A model generated the notes under the pieces. That model was given only the letters and a program-made list of their open reading frames with translations. It did no database searches and was not told the DNA's origin. A program made the translations under genes and the position numbers. From the NCBI GenBank assembly GCA_035041965.1, contig JAPYMA010002982.1:1-64000 (forward strand): a stretch of 64,000 nt of DNA, written 5' to 3'. The number at the start of each line of letters is the position of its first letter. Positions within the stretch are counted from its first letter, which is position 1. The stretch comes from Anisakis pegreffii. Its lineage: Eukaryota; Nematoda; Chromadorea; Rhabditida; Anisakidae. This document shows positions 11,167 through 26,400 of the stretch, piece by piece.

Positions 11167-11443
11167 GCCCACCGGTGAACGAAACCTCCGCATCATCGGG
11201 CTTTGGCTTATTTTTGTGATTCGAGTTGCTTGCGAGGAAGTTGACTGAAAATCATTAGTTGCCTTGCAATATTATCGTTGACTACATATCAGTCGTAATG
11301 GACCGAAAACTTCGTTGTTGACTTCGTTTAATTGCTGTTCGCCAGCAAACGCCAAAAAAGATTGTGGGGCAAAGACACCTTCGATGGTTATAAATGAAGA
11401 TTTGACGAAAATTAAATGATTAAGAATCGCAGCATGTTAGCGA

Positions 11444-14400
11444 TCAACTGGAATGGATGATTCGTTGGAATACTATCAGAAGGTGAACCAGAAGCGAAGT
11501 TGCTACCTGACTGTCTTTGTAATCAACAACATATTGATAAATATTTGATAATGCACACAATATGGCTGGAACGACAACGAGTGCATGTGTGATTCCCAGC
11601 CCAATCACTAATACAATTGCTTTCACGAATACCTGAAAAAATTGACGCAAATTATAAGGAACGTTTAATTGATTGCAGAAATTTTTGATTTGCCTAAATT
11701 TTTGATTTCGTCAAATACGTGAACATTTGTAGGATTGAATTAGCTCATAATAAGCAAGTAAACAGATGACTCTGATTGATAAATGAGGGTTTCGCGTCGA
11801 TTGAGAGACTGTAACTACGGAAATGAAATCGCTCCGGGTTTCATAGAAGTGATACATATACGTTAAAAGTGAGCACTGGAAAGATGGATGAATAGAAGTG
11901 CAAATGAATTGATTCATTCAGAGGATATGTATATGAGGGAAACGAATGGTATTACCTCACTCATGTAACACGAGACAAAAAGAAGACTGAGTACGAAGAG
12001 TACTGTGGATGCACTGCACTGTAGCAGTGGAAAACCGATGGCTTTCAAAGAGTGGGCCATTCGCTCTTTGATTGATGTGAATGAAGGATTTAGTCCGGTG
12101 CGATAATAGTGAAACGTGATATGAGCCGGGAAATCAACCGATAAACCGATTGACATTATCAGTGTTGACATCGAAATTGGATCCAAATCGATGTTCCATA
12201 ATGTCATGAATCCAAACACACCTGAAGACAGCTTAACATTTGTGACTGAAACTAAAACTGTTTGAAAAATGCAATGGCTTATAGGTATTTGAACGTAATT
12301 TTATGTGACTTATTTTCCTGCTTTCCTTTACTCTTAAGTAGTATATTTTTGCATGAATTGTATTTCAACGGTACATTGCGTATCAAATCTCACGGCGCAG
12401 TCTGATTAATTGTTATCAAGTGCAGGGGTCAACATACCGAGACAAATTGAAGTGATTGATGAGACTGCGATGAGAACAGTGAAAATATTTGACATGAAAA
12501 TGAAGCAAACGATAGTCATGCATGCCAATGTAGCAATCGATGTTTGCAATGTGATCGGTAGCATACTCTCAATTTGATCCATAAACAGCGCTTCATCTTC
12601 ATAAATTATCGCTCCGATATCCTGAAGTTTTTGCCATTTTCGTTGCAATGCAATCATGTCCTCAAGTCCACAAATATCAGTTAGTGTTTGATTATCAGTT
12701 AGTTTAATTCAAAAATTGATTACCGCATAGTTGTCTGCAACTGCTCGCCATTCTTTCAGCAACTTTAATCGCATACTCCAATCGGACTGGTTACTGCCAC
12801 GATAGGGAATAGTGAGAAAGAAGGAAGTGAACCTGAAATCAACGAAAGTGTACCAACCTGGATTGCTCACTAAACAAGTCAGCTCCGTGGGCACAATAAC
12901 TCGAAAAATTGGGAGCTCAAAATGATTGTAAGACATGAAAGTGTACTGTTCTAACACTCGGTTCTGGCTTATCGATTAATCGCATAAAGCTTACTGATTG
13001 GTTTCATTGTCGAATTTCATGAATGCACCCCAATGACGGTATTCAGGCCATTCAATGAATGTTTTAAGATCAGCTGATGAGAATGGCGCCGGATCTTGGG
13101 TTGTGTCCTCGGCAAATTCTTCAGAAATCAATTTCAAATACGCTTTGTAGTCACGAATCCAGAATTTCGTGAATTCTGATCCAGTACACGACGGAATCGA
13201 TTCGAATTCCTCAACCATACTTTCGACTCGTTCCAATCGTGACGCATTTTGTAGGTCACCGGGATTACGTACGAACACGGTGACAAATGAATATACCGGT
13301 AGAATGTATCTGTTTCTTATGGCGCTCATCTAAATCAGATTGAATTTATGATAAACGATTTCAGACATGATAGTGTTGCGCTTCCAGTCGTTCATCGCTT
13401 ACATATTAACGTTCGGAAAATGTGACTGTATCATTCAGAGTGCATCGTTTCTAAGAACTCGTGCATCCATTCACAAATGGAATCTATGGACGAATATTCT
13501 CAAGCATACAAAAGCATCAGTAATTGTAAAACGTCCTTTTCATACTGAGCGCACTCCTTTGTGTCTGATCATTTTCATGTGCTCATTTTGAATCTTTTGT
13601 TTTTCTCAAATGAATTATTTGTTTTTTGAGGTCGTTTAAGCAGCCACAAGAATGACGGTTTCGTGAAAATTGATCGACTGAATAATGCCAATCCATTGAA
13701 TGAGATTTTTAATGAGATCTGTTCGAAGTATCACATTTCAACGAACCTCAATCATCGGCGAATCTGCAAGGAACAATTTTTCAGGTGTCAAACTCGATCG
13801 TGTATTCATTGCTCCTTTTATACTTGCCCACCAGTACAACGATAATAAAATCAGCATTATAATCGATGTGAATCCACTCGATAGCCAATTGCAGTAGTTA
13901 TCCAAAAACACGGCCATCTGAAAGGCATTATTTGATGGATTCAATTTCATCATTCTGAAAACAAACTTCACAGCAAGACTGATGATATCACCATTATATT
14001 CTGCATTGCAGCACTACTTCAACGCAGGATTATTCAATTCGTCTGCACTATTTCATCAATTTGATATTGTTCAAAAAACTGTCACAAAATACACCTAATA
14101 ACAAAACCGAAACGCCAATTTCCTTGTTTGACTTTGATTGTGTTACGATTCATGAATAATATTTTGCAGCTGTCAAAGGATTCGAGTGATTTGTGTTTAA
14201 GAAATGAATGAATTGATGCGATTAGAAACCGTTCTCATTTTGCGTTTATCTTTTCCATCACAAGATTTCGGCACGGTTTTCTCAGCTCGCATTTCAAAAC
14301 GACCCCCAATGCTCATAATGGCCGCATAGATAGTGATTGTGTAGATGTAGTCCAAGAACAATGCGATTGCAGTGTAAATGCAGAGCAGGCGTATTTCTGG

Positions 14401-17400
14401 TGTTGGCATGAATGTTCCCATGCCGAACGCTACAGCATTCGTAAATGATGTGATTGTAATCGATGGTCCAACGTCGACCAGTACCTGAGAATATACAGTT
14501 TTGCATTTTTGCTTACTGATTGTTTATGAAGGAATCGATGAGGCCGAAATCCCAGTTGTTCTGGTGCGTTTTCTGGTAGTGAACGATCAGAATAACTCAG
14601 TAATCTCGCAATTTCTTTTATAAATGGTTGACGCATAAAATGGACGAATTTCATTTTCAAATAGCAAAGCGATGGTAAAAGACATAACGGTTTTTGGATG
14701 ATTGTTACTACCGTTGTTACAGAAACCCGTGAGCAACGCAGTTATTTGAGGTGACTGGAAAAACAACATGAGTGATCCACTGAGTACGTCATAAACTCGG
14801 AAGGAAATTATTCACCTCAGCCATTCGCTCTCTCAGATCGTCTTTTATTCCACTCCGAATTCGCTTTCCGCAGACGCGGTTCCAAGCATTTATCATCAAA
14901 AATGCATCATCAACACCTGCAATCAACAACAATCCGACAGTGATTCTTGACCGAATAGTGCCGAATTTCTTCATTATCACGAACGAACATATTGCACTTG
15001 ATGTGCTCACTGTCAACACGTATTAATGCAACAATGCAAAACTAATTTCGAGATTTGCAAAAATTTCTCTTTTACGTCTGATTTGAACGTTCGGCAATGG
15101 AAAATTCTCAAGAGTTTCGCAATCAGTAATTCTTGAATCGTGATTTTGAGTGCTTAGAAATGGATACAAGTATGATCAACTAACCGATAGCTAAAACAAG
15201 GAACGGTGTAACGCAAAGTACAGTGCCAAACCGGAATCCAAGGCTGATCGCTATCCCGAATGCGGTCGTTGTGGCCAGCAGTGGTGTCGTGCATGCAGTT
15301 ACGGCATAAGTAATTTTGTGAATAGACCACTGAAAATGAACGATTGCAATATGCAGCGCAATCACGTACTATTCATCAGTGACGATAAACACATCATCAC
15401 TGGAGCTTTAATGTGAGAAGATCGGTTAAAGTCGTGAATTTAACTCGACGTCAATTCAAAGACGTTTCATGAAACAGTACTCGGCTCTCATGATGCTGAG
15501 CGATACACTATTTGAACGAACGAAAATAAACCTGGTGTTGATATTTCGATCCAATGAAAACGGTCAGAATCGAAAAAACACACATAATGGCAAATCCAAC
15601 GAATATATATGGGAATATGGTCAAACCAGTTCGTACAACTTCATCTTGAGTGTATGCCAACGAAACTATATACGTTTTGATCAGTGGTAATTCATCAGTT
15701 CTGAAATTCAAGGATTTCATTGCACCATATAAACTGAATTACAGACAAGAACATTGGTGAAATCGCAATGAGAAGTACATCTCGCATATTAGAAGCCTAA
15801 AAAGCCTCAAATGCAAGCCTCGATTCATAAAATGTATAATCATCACTTGTGTTCAACAAGGTTATCAATATTTGCGAACTACTTACTCTCTGAAGTATTT
15901 ACCAACACCACGCTCCCATGCATAGATGTCGTCTTCGGACCAATCCGCAGGCTTATGAGCACGGAAATGCAATACGACAACTTTGAGATCTTTGATATTT
16001 GACGCATATGAGCCGTTCTTCATCTCATCCGAATCATACGTGGTAACACCGAAGAAATTCGGAGTCAAATCCAGATCTCGACCGATGAAACGAGTGATCG
16101 GATATGAGAGGTTCATCAAGCTTCCAATTTCTCCGCCACCCCTAGATTCACTCACAACTAATCCATTCTGAAAATGATCATCGTCGTTATTCGCTTTCGT
16201 TCATTCCTTTTTTTCAACCTATCACTGGTCTCCTCAGTCATTATGTAACTTTCAATGATATTCGCTTCCATGATAACTTCGAAAAAATTGTTTTCTCTCA
16301 AACTTGCAATGTAGACGATACTGCCTTCGAAAAAGGTGACAACCGTAAATTGAACAAAAAACTCTGATACCGCATTGAACAATCGAATGCTTTAATACTT
16401 CCACCAATATTCCCAAGAAGTGAATATTTTTAGAGTTTACAAATGTTTAAAAAGCAAAAATCAAAAAAAATGAAAGGCTTACTCGATATTGTAGTACGGG
16501 CTCGTTGGCGTCGCAGAAGCTTTTGCAAATATCATAGAAGGTGAGATTCCTGACCGGGAATCCTTTGCCGACTCGATCGATCAGCGCGACTGTCTGATTA
16601 AGATGAGCCAAACGGTTCATCGAACCTCCATCTCGTGCAGTTATGATCACATACAACAGCACCGGATCCAGTCCATCGTAGAATTGCAGATACGCCTGCA
16701 TCTCGTCGAACGCTCTTGCGTGCACAGGTGTATAGCCTGTTTTGATATCATCGCGTTTCTCGGTGAACGGAATTCGTATCGAGAAAATTATCGAAAATAT
16801 CAAAAATACCTGAAAATATTGCAGGTTCAGTTTTACATGTGTTTATCCTTGTAGCACTATACTTATGCTAATCTTATGTTGATCTATCTTCAAAGCACTG
16901 ATCTTATAAGACGATAGAGTGAAAAGATTGGGCTCTGGAATGGAACATTCGATGAAAGCAACAGCTAATCAATGTATCATAATATAGGAAAACTACTGCA
17001 AAATATAAGACATCATTTGCAGTGGTGTCCTAGGACCTTGGCCATTCGTTTAATCTCATTAATTTTTACAATGACCGAAAAATTAATGAAACTAGGAAGA
17101 ACATTGGAAGTTCACTGTGTTCGCGATAGAAATATGAAATTTGTTGTTGTTTCATTGCAATATGGTCGTAACTACTGAGATCATGCATTCGAAATGTCGT
17201 TAAATCTTTTCAATCTGATGCACAATAAGTGACTGCTTCAGCAACAAGTTTTTATCGAATCAAATGAGTCAAAGCAAGATATTGCCTGTGTGCTATATCG
17301 CAGATCTTTGATGTCTACATGCTAAATGATACGTGAACACGAAAATAAATGAGCCAGAAAAATCAGTGAATGTACAAATGATGATATGTGTGTGTTTTCA

Positions 17401-20400
17401 TTGCGAGCAGAATCAATTTATTGCCTAGTTCACACGCTAATCCTGATTCACAGCGCAGTTTCAGCTTTAAACAACGCCATCACTGCTGAATCCCACTAGT
17501 GGAGTTCAGTGAACGCTTTGAATTTTTAACGCAGATTGTAATCACGGAGATGAAGGAATTTGATAAGCTTTGAAGGCATTCAATATGAAAATGCTTGTGA
17601 TTCAGTGGAAGCGATTCGAGTGGCAGTTATCATCTTAAGTCATTCATAAATACAATTCAAGATGAAACTCTTATTCTCACAGCTTCCGGTCACTGGAGGC
17701 TAAGATCTATGAGATTATGGTGGCTACGTACGGATATTCCGTTTTTTGCACTCTCTGTTGACAGGATATCATGGGTCTGCTTATCGACTCACAAATCAGT
17801 TTCATATGTTGAGAAATCGTTTGTAATTCAACGGTGTCCGTTTATCATTCTCATTCGTAATGTTAAGTGATATCATCCCTTAAAAGATACTGTTTTCTCG
17901 AAATCGAACTCTTGATTCGTAGAACAATTAGTTGTTTGGTGATCAGTTGATGAATGTTATCCAATAAAGAAAGTGATTTTAACAAATTAAAATCAATTAA
18001 TCAAAGAACACACAGACACTGAACGATTCGTTAAAGGTGGCGATATTTATGATTCATTGCCGAAAGTAAAGAGGACAACTGAGACGACCTGCTTGCGATG
18101 GATGAAAAACAAACACGTCCACATTATTTTGCGTTTTTCATGTCATCATTCAACAATAAATGCTTCACCGAATTACCTTCACCGAATTGACAACGAATTA
18201 ATAGGTTTTCAAACGTTTTAATCGCTAAACAATGCGATATGATCGATCACTCTGTTAATTTAATTAACAAAAGTAAACAATCGCTCTCAAATGTGCAAAT
18301 ATATTAATAACAAGTTAATAACTATACTGCTCCAATGCACACCTCAATGAACTAACAACATCTCTTCTCAAATGAAGCTATCGAAAAAAATCTCGATAAC
18401 CTTTCCGGCTCATATTTGCGTAGACTCAAAGAAAGTTGTGAAAATTAGCCAGCTCAGCTTTTGCAAACGTTGGTATTGAATAATAAATTGGAATAGACAA
18501 TAACACTCATGATAGTTTACAATATCATGATAGTGATATTGTACATTCAGTTTGTGATCATATGAGAACACAGTGGTTCGTTATTTTTGCAGAACAAACC
18601 CTATGGAGGATATTCTATTATTTCGTTACTGTCCGCTCCGTCCTCAGCACTCATCAACAAATCCAATTTTTTGAATGCAATACTTTCGAATTTTGCAGGT
18701 ATGCCCAAAGCAAACAAAAATAATTGAAATTATATGTATTAAATGTATTAGATTGTAACTAATGCATTATAAAATTGTAATTAATGCATTAAAATGTATT
18801 AAATGCGAATTCGAATGTGCTGTTGTTAGGTGTATCAACGTACAAAACGAACGGAATTGCATGGATTAAAATGCGAAAGTGCATGAAAGTCCAATTTTGT
18901 TGCTGTTGTCTTCTACTATTCCAGGCATTAGTTCGCCAAACTCTGAGATCATAAGATCATGCAACGTTTCGAGTTTATCTTGCAACCGGTTAATTTCATT
19001 AAACTTTGATATTCAATAGATGATTGTACTTTTAGTTGAAAGAACAACCGAATGGTCATAGAGTTCTTTTTTTTTGTATAGTGATTCTTCGCTCACCCTA
19101 GAATGAATATCAAATATGAAAAATGGACGATTCTCGACAGTGGGAATGTGACTTCTATTCAGGTTATCAAAGGATCCAATCATTCATAAATTCGTCTGTG
19201 TAAACTGCTCGATTTTCAGACTGCACTCGATCAGGTTATTTGACAAATTCAACTAAATGCTATGATTTATTAACAGGATCGAACAATATGCCAGCAGTGA
19301 GAAACGAGCACTTTACTTGAATCATTCGGTTTGTTCCGCAGATGCAGTAGTAGGCGTTCTGTGAGAAAGTGCGTCATGAACGAATTTAACGAACAATTTA
19401 ATGTTTCACTTCACTAAACCAACACCGTTTTGCACAGTGCTGCTGATGGGTTAATGTGTGATCTCAAAAAGTTTTGCATTCTGCAAACAAGAGCAGTGCG
19501 CAAGAGCACAATGTATAATTTCTTCAAGTACGATGGTGGCTCTCATGTCCTTCCATCAGCGCACTACGAAAAGTTGTTGTTCTTTCAAAACGCATACGCA
19601 TGAACATTCTTAACAAATGTCATGAAATTATTTCAATATTGATGTGTAACACAAATCAATTTGTACGGCTACTTGACACATATTGTGTGTAAACAAATTG
19701 ATGAACAAATTTTATGTATCTATAATTGAATTACATCACAAAGTGTTTCAGTCGCATCCGATTTTACAGTGCATGTGCTTTTTGGTTTTTTTTTGTGACA
19801 CATGAATTCATTTTGATTTCTTCATCATCAGCACATTACTACTGAGTTTGTCTGTATTTGTATCGTTAAAGTATGTTCTCAAAAAAGTGATCAATTACTC
19901 GGCATTTGTAGCCACTTCCTGAGTGATTGAGGAGAGTCAACACCCACAATATCACATAATTATCAACATCGTTATCGTTCTTAAATTGCAGTGCACTTCA
20001 TGAGGGTAGTAGTGTTTACTGAAATGTTCAAGAATCTCATGATATGTTGATACTTTAAATTGCTTTAAATTTAACTCTCTTTGACACTTCAAAGTGAATT
20101 TCCGCTGATAGGGTAACGATAAACTGAAAACACGCTTGCGAGAGCAATAGGGATGGAACACTTCTGCTTGTCACATTACACTCAATGATGGATGGGTGAA
20201 GTTCGACTGGTGGACGAACTTGGGGCTTTTGCGTTGATTATGAGCGCGCGAAATCAACTAAAAGAAGCAATTACGAGAATAACAAATTGCTAGCAATTGA
20301 CGGTCGTCGACAACAAATCACCGATGTCAACGAAATTCAGTCGAAAATCACAATCGTGCTCAATGTTTATGAGATTTCACCGGCAGCGCATACCCATGGT

Positions 20401-23400
20401 TGTAGCAATTGTCGAGGAATTATTAAACTGGTGCATGTTCGGCAAATGTATTTGTTGACGTTTTCAATTCAACTATTATGCTACCGTCGCCACCATCATA
20501 TGACAATCTGTCACAGAAAATAAATCAATGGAGAAGTTCGTCTAGAAATATGATTGATAGAGCTAGGTGATTCATATGGTTGTTCCTTGAGATGGTGAAT
20601 ATCATCGGAATTTAATGGATCGTTTCAATCGAATGCGAAATATCGAAACGATTGATCGAAATGCAAAAAGGAAAAAAACTGTACACAGAACAACACATCA
20701 GTGAACCGTAATATGATAATAAAATTCCAGTTCCACCAAATACAATTTGAAAGGGTCTCTTTTCTTCGAAACATCATTCCGTGTGCATCTATCGATCATC
20801 GTTATCGGAATCGTATGCGCAATCTTATAGGTACTGATAGAAAGGAAATTTAAACGAGCTGAGAGACTCGAACGATATAAGTAGCCACATTCCAGATTGA
20901 TCGTTCTGATCAAGTGTTGATAGAGTTAGGGAATCAACCGAAAATCTCACTTGCTTTGCGCGATTTTGCTTCTGTCAATATTCCTGTCAATACTTGGAAA
21001 ATCTTTCGGATTTGTAGACAGTGTAATTTTGTCTACTCAAATGCTCAAAGAACCAAAAAAAAATCGAACCTAGGGAACATTGACGCTTAGACATCAACCC
21101 AGATAGTTACCGCTGTCCAGCTGGTTAGTTTGTTATTAGCATGCAACAAAGTGTTTCTAACAACTTTCTCCTTTTGTGCTAGCGTCACCTAAAAGCCAAA
21201 TGAATCAGCGAACCGCGATGAGTAGCCAAAAATGAAATCTAGCAGTAAAGTTTAGTCGCTAAGAATGCGATCCGTACCACTCACTTGGAAGCATATCATT
21301 GGAGTATTCGGAAATTAACGAATAATATCGTGTCCAGGGTATTATGCAGTGTTAGAGAGGTGAGCTTTATGTGGTAAACGATCCACTCAGTGAATTCATT
21401 ATCATTAGTACTTTGAGATATTTTTTTCTCGAACATTTATTTGAGACAGCACCGAATGATGGATAGCAGAGACGGTGATGTCGCGAAGTTTTGCTGACCG
21501 AACTGAGTGTGGTTCATGACAGCGAATCGCACAAATTCTTATTTGAGTCATCGAACTGCTATCGATTCACGATCAGTGGATCATATCGTTGCGTTCGTTT
21601 CATGCATAGGTGCTCAAAAATGTGATGAAATAAATCATGAACAAAAAGTTTTATCGATTCATCAAAAAATTTTTCTCGCTATATTACCGCACGTATCCGT
21701 TCCCCGAAATCAGTCTTCAGTCAATAATTTCCGTAATCAAGAAACACATACAAAATGCTTTCTGGAGAGACACCAACCAGTAGAACATTACAACATTGCA
21801 GAACATGTTCACCCATCAACGGTTCACAAAAATTCTTTGAGCACAACGAAAAGGCATCATTCATCAACTTCATGACCACTTAATAGTGGTCATGAAGTTG
21901 ATAAATTATGCTCATCGTTGACATCGTCATCATTATCACTTTGTTTAAGTCAATTGCGAACCTGTCAAAATGTCCATTGAAATCACTTGGAACCATTTAA
22001 ACTTTTCAGACAGCAGGAGGAATGACATGAATGTTACAAAAACTGCTTGATGCAATCGCAAAAAATTTGATGCAGTTTCATGCACTCAATTGTACTTCCG
22101 ACTCACCACTTGACTAAATGATTATCAATTCGGCAGTGTTACGAGAATTATTGAAGTGTATTTATGCTCACTAGGAGTACGGAAGTGCGCAATTAATCGA
22201 ACATAATCTGTGACGGTCTTTGACTGATTGCACATCTTATCAGTGTTAAATATGAAAAATAAACTAACGATAAGTGAGTGGTGAATGGTTGTACTTTGTA
22301 GATTTTAAATATGCACAATTATAATTCCATTTCGACTTAAACTAATCGTAAGCGATGCAGTCACAGAAATAGGCGATCAGTTCCGACAAACGGAAGAACT
22401 AGTGCTCATCCGATCGATCTGAACAACCCTTCTTGATATTTTCAGCATGCCAAAAAATATGGATGCATCGTAACAGGACAGATATGTGCAAAACAGAATT
22501 TAGAATCTCCCATCACTATTTGAATTTTTTAAAACATAATTCGTTCCACACTTCTGAAGGACAATTGGAAATTTTCAAAGTGTACTTTTAAGTGGGAAGT
22601 TTTTTGCAGCTGTATGGACGTGTAACAATAGGAATTTGCAGCAAAATGTGATTTCACGCTGTTCACAAAAAACATTCGTTCGCTTTTACGTTTCATGAAT
22701 TGGATAGGTGTCGCAGCAGGATAATTGCTCAGAAAAAGATGAAACCTCTGAGAGATTCGTAGTGTTTCGAGTGTATTCAACAAACAAAAAAAAATAGCAT
22801 GGTGCGAAAATGAGATGTTCAATGGTTTGAGTGGCACGGATAATTGATGCAATAATGCTGCTGATTCGTTTCATTATCATGATGAATGTTTCCTTTTTGT
22901 TTACTTATTTCATCCATTAAATCTGCACGTTTGTCAATGTATTAATTACAAATCGAAACGCAATTAAACCATTCATTTCACTTCTCGTGGAAGTTTACGC
23001 TGAATTTAAATGAAGGTCAACAGCGCTGAAATTTGAGTTCATAAACCAGTTGAACGGATGATCCATTTGTTTCGTGATTGATTCGAATTATTTGGTGCGA
23101 GAAATCGTCGTGCATTCTTTACGTTCGACGTTTGTCACAATGACAAAAGCGGTTTCTCATTATGTTTAAAATGCAAAAATTGTGTAAATGTTTTTTTTTT
23201 CAGACCATCTTGCATCAACGAATGACATTTCTTGAGCGGTCATAATTCATCTAAGAAGTCTTATGAACACAAAAACGATTCAACCTCTTTTAACTTCAAG
23301 TAGCAACGCTCTTTCTAAACTTATCAACGTATAAACTACGCTTCTGGCGACCGTTTTATAATCACAACTGTTGTCAATCAAAATAAAACAGTTTGTGCTC

Positions 23401-26400
23401 AAAGTGAAAAAAGTTCAGGCATGCTGACACGCAGTTTATGGAATTTTTCAATGAACTCAAAAGTTTTTGCTCGAGCAGTTTGTTAACTGGCTAACCCGTA
23501 AAGATTCCTGCCGTACGAAATTCCTTGCGGCAACTGTCTGAAACAAAAGGTAGACGCCCATTGCTCAACATGTCACAGACTGGCTAACCCATCTCAACCC
23601 CTCCAACTAATACCAGTTATCACGAGATTCTGTGTCATTGATGCTTGTTAAAATACTTTGTTCTTTGTTCTCTGCGAATATTTCTTTACCGTGTTGAATT
23701 GTCATTACCGATGCTGATGAAGAGCAATTTTGCCCGATAAGAAAAATATTCAAATAAATTCTCGCTCATTTCATCAACTCCAAACTTGTTATCAACAAAA
23801 TAAAAATACATACCACATCTCATGGAACGTCAAGTGAATGGAATATCTGTCTTCAAATTGATTTATTATCGCATAAAAGTGAAATGTTATTATTAAAATG
23901 CACTCAAAAGAAACTTCTTGTATTAACTAAGTAATTAATTATGTTTTAACATTCAACTATAATAACTGATGTTTTAGTGATGCACCATATTGTCCTTAGA
24001 TAGGGAGATATTTGAAAAACTTGCTTATTCGAGCGATGAAATATTGAGGCATTTGAAGAATTTCCCGAGTGTAAACTGGGTGAAGTTTAGGGTTCGATAG
24101 TTTAATACAGAAGATTCAACGCAAGAATGATGGCAATTCGCACAGTACCGCATTATCACAGCATGAAAACATTAGCAACAAAGTGCAATCGGTTGCGAAT
24201 GCTCTCTTCAATGCCTCTCAACTCACATCAACTCAATGATCAACTTAACCTTAATGCAATCAAGAATGTGCCCGCAACGGGCAAAGAAAAAATCAAAACA
24301 TTATTACATTTGCAATCGTATTAGCCTTTTGTTGTGCTCAATGAATTTAAAAAATCACTGCAAATTCTTCCAAAGTGTGTGCTAGAGATGGCTACGTCTA
24401 TGATGCAACTCGAATGCGCTGCTAGAGGTAATCTTCACAAAATGAGTCAGCAAACTAGCTGAATGCATAACCACATTCAACTTCAACAGAAAAATTCGTG
24501 CAAAATGCATTGGGAGCGTGACAACTGAATGATGAATCATTTCAGAACTCAACAAACTTATCACTGATGATTACATTCGTTAATGTTTGGATCTTCGTTT
24601 TGTTACACTGATCCGACCGGAACTGTATGTTCCGTTGAGAATTTTCATAATTCCTTAAGAAATCTCTCCCCCTGCTCCAGTGTCTAATTAAGACTGATAA
24701 AATGTATCAATATATTGCAAAACCCCTTTCAAATCGTATTAGTTAAGTAAACTCGTCAATGCTGGCTCTGTTCTCCGTTTTCACAATGAATTGATTCGTT
24801 CCTGCATCGATCCCTTTGATGAAATGTACATTCGAAGGTTCGAATTAAATTCATAGAACACATTCGAATTGAGTGGAAAAGCGGGTGATTGATGTATTGA
24901 GACGGGAGAATGAACAGGAAGTGTGATTTTGATTGGGGATATAATGCAGCAATCTTAAAAACTTGCACAACGCATGACCTTGACGATGGAATTTTTCTTG
25001 CAAATGCAGATTGTTGAAATGAAAACTGATACATGTTTCGAATTATGTTGTAAACAAGTATTAGATGATTTACTAATTGTAAGGTCATTGGACACGCGAT
25101 GTCCATCGCTAAGGAAAACATCTCTAAGAAAATTCTCTCTTGCTATAATTGAAAATCTTACACAGCGCAATCATTCAAGGACGGTGACAGTGATATATCA
25201 GACGTTCAAACTGAGCTGATCGAAATTTATGCAATACGAAATTCATGAATATTTAGTAACACGATAGCCTTTCAGCGACTCATAATCATGTCTCACTGAA
25301 ATTTGGCATCACCATAACGAGGACATTCGTACCAAATTAGGCTTCACATCTAATGAAAATTAACGAACATTTTAGAAGTGTAATAATGTTGTTGACTGCG
25401 GCTAAACTATTTTCTTTACGAAGAATAATATCGTTCAGCCGAACAGCGAAATTATTCGACTTTGCTATCGATGGAGTCAGGAACCGCGGATAACTCGAGC
25501 TGATCCCAAAATTGCTTTGTGCGTCATAACAAGAAATTTTCTTTGAAAAGAGAAATTCCATTGAAGATTCCGCTGATCCGATGTAATGCCCTCAATCCCA
25601 AATAATGACATGTTTCTGATTTGAATGCTGATGGAACCGGTGTTTGCTTGCCATCAACTTGGCATGAAAGGTGTGATCGGCACTCTTATAGCTCCGCACT
25701 TTCGAATAACTTTTTCTCAACCAATATCAGCATTGAATGATGGAGTACAATGAAAATTTTGAAAGTCTTATAACTCTCTTGATTGCGCCTAAACTGCTCT
25801 CTCAACGCGGAATAGTATTATTGAGCCATGCACCTGTGGAGCGTGGAGAGGACATTTCAAAGTGTCAGAAATAAGGTTGGACTTGAGAAAAAAGACTTGG
25901 CTTACGGAATTAAAAGCTCAGTTCTAGAACTCGTGGATCGTTTGAAGTTAGAATGTTTTATAGGCGATATTTTAGACCTTGATAGAGATGAAACGGCAGG
26001 ACTCTCCAACGAGTTGGAAGAAAATTTCATATTTCTAGATCCAGTTGGACTGAGTTGAAATGAAGGACACTAATGTGAAAATGTTTGGCGAATTGGTTAT
26101 TACAAAAGAAATTGTTTTGATGCATTTTGTACAGTAAGACTATATTGTAATATATTGATACGTCTGAAATGGATGCAATATAGTTAGAAATTTCATCGAG
26201 CATACTTTATTATCAGTCACATCTAACATAAGAGCACCGCCAGAGAAGTACTATCAAGTATTATCAATCCAGAGAATCACCACATTCGTTGCGTTTTTGT
26301 TATTGCTGTTAAATCTTCGAGCAATACTGAGATATGCAATGAATTTGAAACCATGCCCATGCTACCATTAAGTAGATGATGCTTCTCAACAAAAAAAAGA

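Noticed and set aside
16158..16382. Minus-strand frame overlapping PTR
   Set aside because: It lies almost wholly in the intron between 16483 and 16167. The flanking exons join in phase and continue the PTR motif without it.
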